NCBI GenBank assembly: GCA_019916065.1
Contig: CM034233.1
Coordinates: 39,224,862-39,288,861 of the forward strand
Source of the DNA: Vitellaria paradoxa
Lineage: Eukaryota > Streptophyta > Magnoliopsida > Ericales > Sapotaceae
Reading direction: 5' to 3'
DNA length: 64,000 nt
Made by a program: the position numbers and the translations under genes. A model generated the notes under the pieces. That model was not told the DNA's origin. It did not search any database and saw only the letters and a list, made by a program, of their open reading frames with translations. Below are positions 32,261-45,262 of the stretch, in pieces (positions within the stretch are counted from its first letter, which is position 1; every line of letters begins with the position of its first letter).

Positions 32261-34861
32261 ATGATGAAGAGCCTAACGCAAAAAATTATATAATTTAATT
32301 GTTTGGTTTATAAAATCTATTGAGGTCTATTATCATAAATTTGCTATTCGATGTAGGTACATATATATATATGTATATATATTAGTGTGTATATATTTAT
32401 AATTATGTAAAATTAAAAATTAATGAAAGTGTTGAAAATTGATTATACAATATAGAAGATTTTGAGTTGGTAGTTGGAGTAAAATTATTCCAAAAAATTG
32501 AGTGGTGGATATAATAATGATGATTTTTAGTAAATATAAACAAAAAGTAAGAATGAAATTAAAAAAATAATAGACCAAAAAAATCAATTAAAATCCTGAA
32601 GAATCATATTCAAAATATATGAAAGATAATTTTAGTAGATGTATAAATATATTTACACATCACAGACACTTAAAGATATTGTATCTCATACTATATATTT
32701 TATTTTAACTTTTAATAAAAATTTATATTAGTAATCATTTAAGAAAAATGAGCTAAAAAATAAATACATAAATAAAAATAATTTCAATATAAAAGAATAT
32801 CATCTAATAAAAATAAATATAATATGTTATTACTGAAAAAGTTAACAAAATTGAAATATAAAATTTTTTAATGTTTTGACAACTTTTTTATTATTATTGT
32901 AAAATAATATTTTTACATTAAATAAAAAATAAAATAAAATTTTAAAAAATTATACCTGATATATTTAAATAAACAAATTGAAAAAAGAGGCTCCCGTTAG
33001 AATTTAATATACAAAAATTTACATTTTAACAATAATGAAAACATATAATAAAATTTTAAAAATTATATAAACAATCATATTAAAGAATTATAATAGAACT
33101 AAAAAAAAATATTACCTTATATTTTTGCATAAACAAATTAAAAAATATAGTAAAGAATAAACTTTTCCTGAAATTTGATACACAAAATAATTAAAATTTT
33201 ATCAGTAATAAAAGTACAATAAAATTTAAAAACCTAATATTAACAATCATATTAAAAAATATATAACAATATCTAAAAAAGTCAGACCTAATATATTTTA
33301 ATGAACGAATTAAAAAACAAGTTAAAAATAAAGCATAAACAAAAAATAATTTTTATATAATAAACAAAAAATTATTATAAAGGAATATCATCTAATAAAA
33401 ATAAATATGGCAAACTCATTCACATTCTTAATGATATAAAAAAATTAACAAACAATATTATAATCTACGCGCTCCCTTCCTCTTAAGCATGTTAATTATA
33501 AATAAAAGCTATCATAGTAAAATTCTAACAAATTTTTTTGAACGTGAATGCTATTTTATATATATTTTTTAAGCTTGTTATGTGTACTAAAATTTTACGT
33601 GAATTCGTATTATATTTTAAATAGGAATATATTATCTAATCCAATATATTTCAAATATTTGATAATTTGAACCCATGCCTCATTAAAAATTAATATATTG
33701 AAGCTTAAAATATATAAGGTTTGGCTTTTTTTATAACATATTTTAATATCAAAAAAATATTTTATTTATATTTTTTGTTTATTTGTATCAGTTTTGGTTT
33801 TTGTTTTTTTCTTTAATTGTCTTTTTTCCCAACATAAAAATAAAAAACACATTTAAAAGTACAACTTTGTTTACTATAATTAAATTTATCTAAAAAAATA
33901 TTTAATTTATCGAATATATTTTTAAATTATTTTATAATTTTTTATTATTAATAATAATTAATTTTAATAAGATACATAAATGAAGTACGTGAGCTGGGAA
34001 TAAATTATCATTGAATAAAATTTTAGTTTAATTTAATAAAATATTTCAATAAAATATATATTTTAATAAAACATATTTCAATGTTAACAATAATATATTG
34101 AAGCTTAAGTCTCTGTGAATGAATAGATGAATCATAAATAAATTAATTAATTAATTAATTGTATCAAAAAAATTAAAACAAAATAACAATAAAAAAAATT
34201 AAAACAAAATGGAAAGAAAAAGTTTCACTTGCATGCCCAACTACCATAGAAGTTCCAGAAGATAAGTATGCCCACTAACACCTAATCAAAACAAAAATCG
34301 AAGACAAACCCATTAATGGAAAATAATCACCAGCTCTGATGCTAGAAGTAAATATAAATTGCAATTAAGTGAAAATAAGAAAATATACCTATATGTATTT
34401 TTTATTGGAACGCTTTCAAAATATCTATATGTATGAATGAATGAACCAATCGAGCATGGATCAAACTTTAGATCACGAGCTAAATCAACCCAAAAATTAA
34501 TTGCAATACTCAGAATGATTTCAACTTTGGACGAGCAATTTATTAGACGAAAAATCAGAAATGACAGAGACATAATAAGAAGTTAAGATTTTTTTTTCTT
34601 TTTTCTTGATGATATAGTTAATACAAACCTAAACTAATTCATTATGAAGAATTATAGTAGAGTTAAGTTGTAGAGTTGGATTAAAATTCAGTTAAACTGG
34701 AAAAAAAAAAGATAATGCACCATCATAAAGAATTCTAGTGGAATTGGGTTATAATGTTGGATCAGAATTAAAACAATAAAGGGGCAAAGTTGAGTTAAAT
34801 TGAAAAAAATAAAGGTAAAGTAGTCAAAAAAAAGTTTTTCAAACATTAGGACTTTTTATAA
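32261..34861. other. AT-rich intergenic sequence, no gene seen
   Basis: Very AT-rich. Short words such as AATTAAAAAA and TTAACAATAATG recur, but I find no clear ends, no domain and no convincing frame. The minus frame 34573-34313 has no recognisable motif. Confidence 0.5.
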
Positions 34862-36678
34862 TAATATATATATATATATATATAAAGTAGGCTCTAGCAA
34901 ACGCTATGTAGAACCTAACTTACGTTATAATTATGACACGTAATACCTTATTATAATTATCTTATATCATGTAGAATTTAACTTGTACTATAATTATGAC
35001 ACGTATATAGTTATAACACGTGTATGGTTGTGATACATGATACTTAATTATAGTTATCTCAATTATTTTATAAAAAATTTACTATTTTGTATAATTACTA
35101 CTTATTCACAATTTTTAGTTTAAACTAGAATGTTCATGATATCACTTAATATTTTTATTTAATTTACACTTATATTTATCATATAACTTCTTATTTTTTT
35201 ATTTAAAATATATTCTTATTTTTTATTTTTTCTATATTTTAATAAATTATTATTTGAAACATAATAAATATGATTATTACTGTTAAACAAGATAATTAAA
35301 AAAAATATTTACACGGTTAAATAAACGTTTTAATAATAAATATTAGTAGTAAACAAAATAATGTAAAAAAATAATTAACCTGTTAAATAAAGATTTTAAT
35401 TTATTTACATAATTTATAATTATAATTATCTTAACCAAATTAGCATTGTACATAATTACCACTTATTCACAATTTTATTCAAACTAGAATGTTTATGGAT
35501 ATCACTTGGTATTTTTATTAATTGACGTATTTATTTAATTATCATATAACTTCTTATTTTTAAGTTATATAATTTAATAAATTATTATTTAAAAATAATA
35601 AATATAATAATAATTATTATTAAATAAACTAATGCAAAAAATAATTAGCCTATTAAATAAAGATTTTAATTTATTAATAAGTAACATGCCCTTTATTATT
35701 TTTATCATTAGGCAAAATAAGTGATATATTTTAAATCAAATTGTAATATTATTTATTAAAATTATATATATATATATATATTGTAATATTATTTATTAAA
35801 AAATATAAAACAATATTAAAAATTAAAAAATAAAATTTGTAATGAATAAATCAATCTAATCGAAGTATTACTCAAACTTTTCTTGGATTTAGACTTTCAA
35901 TTCGATCAAAATAGTATTCTAATCAGAATAGAAGTAGTATTCTAATCTAAATAGAATAGGATTTTCCTAAATATAAAATGTATAAATAGATGTAAAGTCT
36001 TTTTTTTTTCAAATTTCTTAATAAAATTGGTAATGGATAAATCAATCTAATTGAAGTGTCACTCAAACTTTTTCTTGGATTTAGATTTTCAATTCGATCA
36101 AAATAGTAATCTAATGGGAATAAGATATGACTTCAAAATGGTATTATAATCTAAATAGAATAGGACTCTGCTAAATGCAAAATTTATAAATAGATGCAAA
36201 TTCTTTTTTTCTTTCAAATTTCTTGAAAACTTTTTATTACAATTATTTTTTCTTTAACATTGTAATTTACTAGGTACGTATTAAAATTTTAATTTTTAAA
36301 AATTTTTATATGTAATTGATATGTATTTTATAAGTTTTTATATATAATTGATATATATATACACACTATGGTAGGAAGAGTCAAAATAATAATTACAAAA
36401 ATTATTTAATTATATGAGTAAGTGCTGTTATTCTTCGATTTTTTTGATTTTTTTCTTTTTTTATTTATTAAAATTTGAATTTAATCAAGTCGATATTATT
36501 GATGGTATCAATATTTTAATTTGTTTTACGTTCACAATTTGATTAATTTTGTATAAATAACAATATATATTACTTTTAAATATATTTTTACAATTTAACT
36601 ATTTTAACATATGATAATACTTTCAACTTAATCATATAATATGATAAATTCGTGCATTGCACGGGCTATATCATTAGT
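34862..36678 (+). mobile_element. Non-autonomous repeat with Helitron-like 3' end
   Basis: The left part (34862-35700) is a second copy of the family at 14625-15330: shared order GTAGAACCTAACTTA, TTATGACACGT, CTTAATTATAGTTATCT, CTTATTTTTTATTTTT and AATAAATTATTATTTGAAACATAA. The right end carries the hairpin CGTGCATTGCACG (36651-36663) and ATATCATTAGT, matching ATAATCACTAGT at 31023 after a C-to-T change. Whether the two parts are one element is an inference from position. Confidence 0.5.
35832..36230. repeat. Tandem duplication, 191-bp unit
   Basis: Two copies, offset 191 bases, share ATAAATCAATCTAAT, CTTGGATTTAGA, TTTCAATTCGATCAAAATAG and TAAATAGAATAGGA in order. Confidence 0.8.
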
Positions 36679-37414
36679 ATATATATAAAGCAATGTCCTA
36701 GAAAACACAATTGCACCATGTGACATCTAACTAAGTTCTATAATGGTAGCATGTGTCTTTTAAAAATATTAATTTTATTAATTAATAAATATTAAAAACT
36801 TCTTATCAATTAATATTATAATTATCTAATTGAATTATACTTAGCACTTATTATTTGAATTTTGGGTTAATTAAAAATTTTAAAGTTCAATAATTATCAC
36901 TTACCATTTGACTTTTAAATATTGGGAGTATTTGAAAGACAAAAAGTTAGAAAAAATGTAATACTTCAATCACTTTTGCTATTTAGTTTTCGTATGATGT
37001 GTCAAAATTTTTTATGTTTGGTTTTCGTATGATGTGTCAAAATTTTGAGCTGATAAGACCTATTAAAATTGATTAAATGACTAGTTCTAACGGTTGTCAT
37101 GTGATGTGTCAAATTTTTGAAGAAAAAATTGATAAAAGTTAAATGGCATGCCCGTACAATGAAAATAGGTGAAAGTTCGTAAAAATTTGTAACTTTTTGT
37201 AAAATTTTATCTCTCAAACATTCAATTATAATTATCTAAATTGAATTCTACTTATCACTTAATATTATAATTGAAAAATAATTATATTTTTGAAATATTT
37301 TTGAAAAATCAATGGTGGAAAACTCTAAAACTAATAAATAGTACAAATGGACGGAAATACATTAAAAAATACTTATAATTCGTCTGAAAAAGAAATAATC
37401 AATAATTGTAGAAT

Positions 37415-37449
<35 letters not shown>

Positions 37450-37660
37450 TACTTTTATTATTCTCCGCTTGCAAACTTGTAAGTAATTGAAGATAAAAAA
37501 AGATCACAAAATTATTTTAATATTTTTAAAGATTTCTTTTGTTTTATTTTTCAGTTTTTATAAAGTAAAAATAATTTATGAGCATTTCATAGTTATTTAT
37601 GCAGTAAATATATTTGTGCAAGTAATTAAATAATTAATCTTATGTATTTACAATACTATT
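36679..37660. other. AT-rich sequence, no gene seen
   Basis: Begins with a TATATATATAAAGCAATG start that resembles the repeat starts at 14630 and 34862. An (AT)n run lies at about 37424-37450. No coding signal. Confidence 0.45.
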
Positions 37661-38030
37661 TACTCTTCTAATAATTTGTAAATATTATTTTATATTTCTA
37701 CTTTTACTAATTACGAAACAATAATCATATATATTTAAATAATAATTACTCATGTAATAATCAGTAACTGCTATAATTTTATATTTACTCATGTAATAAT
37801 CAGTAAATGCTATAATTTTATATTTCTACTTCTACTAATCAGGAAACAATAATCTTATTTATTTATAATAACAATTCCTCTTGTTATAATTAATAAATGT
37901 TATTATTTTATATTTCCACTTTTATTAATCATGACTACAGTAATCTTACATATTTACAATAACAATTACTCTTGCCATAATAATTATTAAATGTTATTAT
38001 TTATATTTCTACTTTTACTAACCATGAAAC
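37660..38030. repeat. Imperfect tandem repeats, about 95-110 bp
   Basis: Four degenerate units repeat the order ATTTCTACTTTTACTAA, AAACAATAATC, TATTTA, AATAATTACTC and TGTAATAATCAGTAA. The copies differ by substitutions and small indels. Confidence 0.65.
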
Positions 38031-38044
38031 AACCTACTTTATAT

Positions 38045-38360
38045 GGGATGGGACTTAGGGGCTTACCACCCCAACGTCTCAAGTTCAAGTCTCCTTTCTA
38101 GCAAAAACTTGGGACCAGCCTTCCGGGCGCAAAGCGTAGTAAAGGTTGGTAGGACGGGCTTCCTTGGCTGGACGAACCGTATCCAATTCTTGGGTGTGAG
38201 TCCGACTCTCCGCCGCTACGCGAGTTCGCGATTGACCGCTATACATGTTGAGGGGCCGGTATGTGTGGCACAAACCAAAAGAGATTCACTCTCTAGGGGT
38301 TTGACCTAGGGAGTGAATCTCTCGAGATTAAATCCTTTTTTTTTTTTTTTTTTTTTTTAT
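38045..38360 (+). mobile_element. SINE-like, GC-rich insertion with poly(T) tail
   Basis: A GC-rich island in AT-rich DNA. It starts GGATGGGACTTAGGGGCTTA and carries a B-box-like AAGTTCAAGTCTC about 40 bases on. After about 290 bases it ends in a T run (38336-38358). Near the tail lies a strong hairpin (38280-38322). No frame inside resembles a known protein. The layout suggests a tRNA-derived SINE of a family I cannot name. Confidence 0.5.
38280..38322. repeat. Hairpin, 18-bp arms
   Basis: AGAGATTCACTCTCTAGG (38280-38297), loop GGTTTGA, CCTAGGGAGTGAATCTCT (38305-38322). One mismatch in 18 pairs. Confidence 0.85.
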
Positions 38361-38781
38361 ATACTGCAAAAAGCAGCTCTGCGCACAGGACGTAAGAGAG
38401 AATAAAATAACTCAGAACTGAAATAACAAAGATATGGACTCGGGCATTTGAAGTAACAAAAAAATTGATAAAATTTGATAAAAACTGCAGGCTCATAATT
38501 CGTACAATAAGATAACAAATGAATAATTTTAAAAAAATTCACATTTTTTTGCGATTTTTAGAGTTTCGATTTTCAGAGTTCCAAGCAAAGCCCAACAAAG
38601 ACAAGAAAAATAACAAACAATAATATACACAAAAATAAACAGATCCTCTGAACAATAAAAGGTTGAACAGGCAAAATGTTCCGCAAGTCTGAAGCCGGTA
38701 CATTACACAGAGACAGCACGAACAGGAAAAACGAACAGCAAAAGGAACAGGAGGAGGAGCAGCAGACTATAGACGCAACAA

Positions 38782-39083
38782 CCACCAATTCTAGTTACCA
38801 ATCCATCAAGTTCAATATAAAAAAAAAAAAAAAAGAAGAAAAAACAAACAAACAAACATTACCAACCCAAGAACTTCACCAGAAAAATATTCTAGTGTTG
38901 TTGGACCAAACAATTTTAGCTTCACAGCAACACATCTGGTTCAATAGTCCACCAATTCTAGTTACTAATCCATCAAGTTCAATAAAAAAGCATTACCCAC
39001 CCAAGAACTTCACCAGAAAAATATTCCAGTGTTATTGGACCTGACAATCCTAGCCTCACAGTAACACATCTGGTTCAGTTAAA
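38782..39083. repeat. Tandem duplication over the 3' end of the F-box/LRR gene
   Basis: Unit A (38782-38948) and unit B (38949-39083) share CCACCAATTCTAGTTAC, CAAGAACTTCACCAGAAAAA, GTGTTATTGGACC-type and ACACATCTGGTTCA. Unit B contains the last codons and stop of the gene. Unit A is a copy in the 3' untranslated region that still encodes EPDVLL and a stop on the minus strand. Unit A also has an extra A-rich stretch (about 38818-38860). Confidence 0.85.
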
Positions 39084-41599
39084 CTCCCCGAAAAATTTAC
39101 TTTACAACACTCCGGAAACTGCAAGCCAGCCTCGTCGCAAACTGCTTTTGTGACATGCGGGCATGATCTCACGTCAAGGTACTGTAGAAAGCTGCATAAG
39201 TCCAAAAGCAGGCTTATCCCAGCCACCGTGATCTTTCGACAGTTACTGACCTTCAAAACCTTCAAACTTAACTCAAATCCACCATTGCCTAATCCTTGAA
39301 AAGCAGAATCTGTCACCTCCTCACAGCACCCAATGTCAAGAGCCTCCAGATTTCTGCACTGGGTGAGGATGCAATTTAATGAACTGTTGGAAAGATTTAG
39401 ACACCAATCCATCCGAAGATTCTTAAGACTATGACTACAACCAGAAGCCAATGACTTTATGGACTCATCAGATATCTCCCGGCAACCCCCAATTATAAGA
39501 GTTTCAAGATTTTTACAGAATCTCGCCAACGATAATATGGACTCATCGCCAATTTTGTAGCAATCTAACAACTTAAGTGTCTTTAGAGAAAATGAACAAG
39601 CCTTGGATAGGCTTAATATCCCAACATCTCCAACATTACTACATTTGTTGACATCTAAATATTCTATCCTTCGACAACCATCAACAAGAACAGTGAGCCC
39701 AGAGTCAGTTATGTTGCTGCATCCTTGCAAACCTAACTCTTCTAGATTATGACAGTTCTTGGAAAGAGCTTGCAATACTGCATCAGTAATAGACTTGCAG
39801 CCAGCAAGATGCAGGCTTCTCAGGTCACGACAGCCCTCTGCAACAGCTGACAACCCCTTGTCTGTAAGTTTTCTACAATAAGACACATCTAGGGCCTGTA
39901 GGTATGAAAGACCATGTCCAATTGCTTTAATTCCAGCATCCGTGATATCTGCGGTGCAAGAATAGCATACCAACACAAACAAGCATCAGTGTAGATGTTT
40001 TTTTTGGAGGTCATATAAAAGTGGGTTAGAAAGACCATGTCCAATTTCTGCATGGCAGAGAAAAAGTAAATTGTTTAATAAAACCATAACCACCTAGGAA
40101 ATGCCGAATGAGAATAGAAAAAGTATTTAGTACCAATTTACAGAAACAAGGGTTATATCCAAACTTGTAATAATTATAATGCCATACTATAGAACTATAG
40201 GAGCGAGTAATTGCACATGGAATAAAACATGAAACAACTATATTGGATAATCAGTTGTTATATTTATGCCAGGGAGGTCAACAATACAAGCAATCTTCTG
40301 ATTTATATGACTAATCGAGAGTTGTAGAGAAGAAAGAAATATCTTCACATGTTTTTTTTTTTTACAAAATAGATTTAGGGAGCTTATGATAACCCACCTA
40401 GAGATTTGATTTGGTGAGCATTGAAAAATAAAGGTATCACATACAGGTATATTGATATCATACAAGACATATAGACATCTTTACAAGAGATAAAAAATCA
40501 GAATTAAAGTACCTCAAGGAGATCCAATTCATGTCAAAAGAAAAAGAAAAGCCCCAAACAAGAGGCCAAAGATAGAAACTATACACTCCTTACACCTCCT
40601 TGGTCGCTATAAAAATCAAAATGTACAAAAGTTGGCTCAACACCTGACGCCAACCATACAAACTAGACAAGAAAGTTCTTCAAATTTTATAATGGTTGCT
40701 CAACACACATTAAGTTGTCCCCAAATTAGCCATGTCAGACAAAGGGCTGTGACAAGGATGCCGTGTTACTTATATCAAATACAGTGCATTTCAAATTATA
40801 AATTCATGAAATTAAGACCTCATTGCTCTTAGTTAATTTCGTGAAAAATTATTTCTTTCACAACTGAGCAAGAACACATTGACACTAGGCAACCAGTACA
40901 GGGAACCTTGAACTCATAGCATAAATTAAAGGTATTTCACTAACTAAAGATACTAATGAATTCCTCAATTCCAGATAATGACAAATCACAACTTAAACAA
41001 AAATATATATTCAGAAACATGTCAAAGTTTCAAAGACTATATAAGCAATTATTGAAAAAAATTCCTACATAAACTATCTCATAATCATTGGATCAAGAGC
41101 TAATATGCAAGATTCCCAATCATACCACTACATCATAACGAATTAATGAACGAACAAGTGGATTTGCCTAAAGATTTATAAGAAAATTGTCAAACAAAAG
41201 AAACCCAGAAAAAAAGAAGCAACTTTAAGGAGATGGGTAATTCTTACATTTGCAAGTCTGAAGTTTGAGGACACGGAGACAGGTGAAGGCATTGGCAATG
41301 ACAGAGAGATCAGAGTCAGTGACACCGGGATAAAAGGATCGGGTAATGGACTGGGAGAGATCGAGTTCATGGAGGCGAGTGAAACGGGTGGCCATCTTGC
41401 GTAGCATGTGAGGACCCGCACGAACGCAGAGCTTGCGCCTCTCGGTGCTTTGCAAATGGAGCCACCGTTTGCAAACTAATCCGAAGATCTCTTTGTCCTT
41501 GTCGGTTTCCAGCTTCGCCAGTATGGCTCTGAGCTCGTCGTCTCTCAGCGCCTCGTTGATGCACTCCCTCTTAGAATCGACATCTTCAGATGAGGCCAT
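39056..41599 (-). CDS. F-box/LRR-repeat protein (FBL4-like), two exons
   Basis: The predicted CDS is complement(39056-39948, 41248-41599): 1245 bases, 414 residues. The 1299-base intron has donor GTAAG and acceptor CCGCAG, and the frame is kept across the junction (LQTCK, then YITDAGIKAI). The ATG at 41599 gives MASSEDVDSKREC. Residues about 14-50 form the F-box-like segment (LRDDELRAILAKLETDKDKE, CKRWLHLQ) that would bind a SKP1-like (ASK) adaptor. The remainder is Cys-containing LRRs of the form LxxLDVxxCxxLTDxGL, ending in LQYLDVRSCPHVTKAVC and CCKVNFSGSLTEPDVLL. Such proteins are substrate receptors of SCF ubiquitin ligases; this arrangement and end match Arabidopsis F-box/LRR-repeat protein 4 (At4g15475). 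No stop or frameshift is seen. It is the only intact host gene in the window. Its 3' end lies in a tandem duplication. Confidence 0.93.
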
Positions 41600-41699
41600 T
41601 TTTAGCAGAGAGAAGAGATCGAATCAGGACCGATTCGATTGCACAATTGAAGAGAGAAGATTTAGGGAACCGAACCCTAATCAGCTCTCCTATGACCAT

Positions 41700-43640
41700 A
41701 CCTAACACGATGTGGCACTACGTTTTAGACTATTATTATTTAGGATAAATTACATTCATCTTTCATCAATATTTAAATAAATATATTTACATATAATAAT
41801 ATTTTCAAATTATACATATTTTTTTAATTTTCAAAATTATTCACCTACATTTCTCCCGTTAAATAAATCGTTTATTTTTAACAAAAGAAAAAAAAAAAAT
41901 AAGTCTACTAACATTTTAAATAATTTTCTTATTTTACCCTCTTCTCCCTTATTTCATTACTAGTAATAATTGATAGTTATGATACTTCTCAACTAAAATT
42001 AAATATATATACATTTGAAATTAAAATATATTTGTACATTTTTTCCTTTTAAAAACTCAAAATAAATTCTCTTTTCATTATATTTTTTCTTTTAGAAGAA
42101 TTAAAACATAATTTGAAAACTATCAAGTAAATACTTAATACAAACTTAAAATTCAATATCACTATCACATTTATAGTTCAGCCAAAATATTAAAGAATCA
42201 TCATTAATGCAGAGACATAAATTTTTTGTTTTTCTTAATACAACTCTTCAAATATAACGATTAAGTTCAATTCAATGGTCTTTCAAAGACTGAGTCAGAG
42301 TTTGAGAGGAATTTGAAATAACAAAATTGTATTTAACTTAAATATTTGTAAAAATAAAACAAATAAAATAGTGAATATAGAAAGGACCACATAAAATTTA
42401 GTAATAATTTTAATTAGTTTTATAAAAAAAGCTTAAATTAAAAGAATTGTTATTAATTATACGTTGTGCTTTATAAAAAAAAGTAATTAACTTTATCAAT
42501 TTAAAATTAAAATGAGAAATTAGAAAAAAAAATCGCCCTCTCAAGACTGATTTTATTCAAATATTTGTTAAAATAACTAAAAAAAAAAAGGATGATAAAT
42601 ATAGAGAATATCATCTAAGACTTGATAATAAAATTTTAATTGATTTTATAAAAATAACTCAAATAAAAACTATTATTATTAATCATATGTGCCACATAGG
42701 ATTTGATAATAACTCGAATATGGTAAATGTAACTAATTTAAATTTAAAATTAAAATTTAAAAAAATTACTCCGAACCTAATTAATATTCAATATTTTTTG
42801 TACTTTTAAATTTTAAAAATATTAAGTTTTTTTATTTGTATTTTTAAGTTCAATTTTATTTTTAATCTTTATTTTTTATTTAATTACTAATGTGATTGAA
42901 GTATATAAATTTAACAATCATATTAAATTTTTAAGTAAGTGGGTCATCTTTTGGAATCAATGAACAAATGAATTTTTTTTTTCAAAACCCAAAAAAGTGG
43001 GTCATTTTTTCAAAACTTATGAGTTTTTTACATTTATTATTTATTAAAATTATATATCACAGTTCTAGTACTTTTATAGGAAAAAAGAAAATGTGAAATT
43101 GTTGTATTTTAATAATGCGGGACAAAGAAACATTGTGAATGTAAAAAAATCTCAGTCATTCATTGAAAAATAAAACTCAATCTTAATTGTTGAATCTTAG
43201 TTTTTAAAAGTGATATTTTCAAAAATAATCTTTTTTTTAATTATATAAATATATATACTTATACATTTGAATATTTACACACACAGTATATACATTTCAT
43301 GATCTTGAAAACTTCATTCGTTGGAGAAATAAAAAAAGAAAAAGAACTTAATTTGCGTTGGTTGTAAAATTTGAGTAATTGCATGGTCATGAGATTTAGG
43401 TAATTCAATTCTAACCTTGAAGAGTTACAATAAAAAAAAAAAAAATTTCTAATGTTAAAGAATTTACTAAGTCCATTAAAATGAACGGTAGTTTGATTCC
43501 GACACATACAATATTATATTTCAAACATTTTCTTTTTTGAAAGGTATTTCAAACATACACTTCACAATAGGAGAAGATTGGTAGAATTTACAAAAAAGAG
43601 CATCTTAACATTTGAGAATTACCATAACCACTTCTCTCTA
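41700..43640. other. AT-rich 5' flank of the F-box/LRR gene
   Basis: The promoter would lie at the left of this stretch, since the gene reads leftwards from 41599. I do not see a convincing TATA box at a fixed distance. The rest is AT-rich with no recognisable gene or element ends. Confidence 0.45.
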
Positions 43641-44229
43641 GATTCTCTCTTTAATTACCAGGTGGTGAAGAAACACAGTAACAATTTGTTGCGTCACTGA
43701 TTATAAAAGTTACTAGCAGCACACTGGTATTCTCATTTCGCTCCAGTTAATTTCTCCTTAAACCGTATCTCCTTTTTTAAAAACCTGGTCTCTATCTCAA
43801 GAGACATTCAATTTCATCCAAACTCATGAAGCCTTTAGCTTGGGTTTTGCTCCATGAGGAGTTTCCACATGGTGGATTGTCTCCCATTGGATGGATACTA
43901 ATGTTTTGGGTTGGGACTTGAGTGCAGAAGAGGTAGTACAAATGTTGAAGGGGCATCAATTTCAAGTCACTAGTGTTCAATCGGATGGCTTAGAAATTTT
44001 TGCCCTCATAAGGTAGCAATTCAATCCATTGGGTGTGAACCATTATGTTGATTGCACTTTATGGCCTTTCTTCTCTTTTATCTTCTAATCTTGCATAACT
44101 TTCGAAAGATCTATGCCTTACCTCCATGATACCTTTAGGAATATAAAATCACTGATAATAAATTACAAAGTTGCAAACATTGACAAATGACTTGAATTTT
44201 TGTCATCGTCAATTAAATTAGATTAAAAC
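43641..44229. other. Unassigned sequence
   Basis: The plus strand at about 43915-43990 reads WDLSAEEVVQMLKGHQFQV, which looks protein-like but is not assigned to a family. A minus-strand frame 43980-43792 also lacks a known motif. Possibly part of the Ty3 remnant that follows. Confidence 0.3.
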
Positions 44230-44770
44230 CAACGAATACAGACTCTTTCGCTTCTACTTAGCTGGCTGCCCATATAATGCCTCACTCAGATCCATCCCAA
44301 TACTTGACCAAAAACTATTATTGTACACAATTTGACCAATTGGCCTTTCCAATTACCTAGAAAATTTCATTACACATGCACACAATATGTCCTTCAAAAT
44401 CTAAATCAACCACCCAGATTGACCATTTGTCTATACATGAAACGTTGTACTGAGATACAAACTATTTCCCAAGGCCTCTTCAATACCTTGCTAAAACTAC
44501 GATATAAATATTGGATCCCTATCTAACGCAATGGATAACAAAAGGCCCTAAAGTCGAACAATCTCCTAAATGTAAAGTCAACTCTACTTCTCAAGTGAGT
44601 CCTTATCCTATATCAGCAAAAAATGCGCAGACTTGGTCAGCTAATACATAATTAATTAATAAACAATTATTCTTCCTTGAAGTCATCGACAAGCCCACCA
44701 TAAAATCTATTGTCATGTAGTTCCACTTCCATTCACCCATAGGAAACATTGGAGCATACTAGTTGATTTT
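44230..44770 (-). pseudogene. Ty3/gypsy integrase remnant
   Basis: Minus-strand frames read in order WNYMTMDFMVGLSMTSRKNN (about 44740-44690; compare WEHITMDFVVGLP), DQVCAFFADI, DRDPIFISWFW (44525-44493; compare DRDPRFTSRFW), TFHVQTNGQSG (compare FHPQTDGQSER) and SEALYGQPAK (compare FEALYGR). These are the catalytic blocks of a chromovirus integrase with many stops. It is a separate and older copy from the element at 2631-14602, on the other strand. Confidence 0.8.
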
Positions 44771-45262
44771 TTATGCTCTCCATTTCTTCAGCTTTATCTT
44801 TTAGAATTTTGAGTTGAATCAACCACTTCAATAGGCATTGGGTCTTTTCTCCTCTTTATTTGATAAGCCTATATATATACACATATGTAGAGATGTGAGC
44901 TTGATTGTTCTGATATTATCTTATTAATCCACCATCTTAAAGGAATCTTAGAAGAACTAGATCTTTATCAACTTGAAGTAATTGGATTTGGATTATGATT
45001 CCAATTCTTATTTGACCTCGAATTAGAGCACTAGCAAAAATAGCCCAACATGGCCACAGTAATCATAATAAATATCAATAACTGAATCACCAACATAATC
45101 AAATATCTAGTTATTATCTTTATTTTATTTCTTTTTCATTTTTATATAATCACATCACAGTCATAGGGTGGATACTATTAATGTTGTCATTTTTGGGTCA
45201 ACACCCAAGGACACAATTAGCCAAATAATTGTTATGTTATAGGTTACTGACCTATTGGTATG

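Noticed and set aside
39949..39982. Start of the LRR part of the F-box gene at an upstream in-frame Met (39982)
   Set aside because: Those codons are intron sequence; the GCAG acceptor at 39949 joins in frame to the GTAAG donor at 41247.
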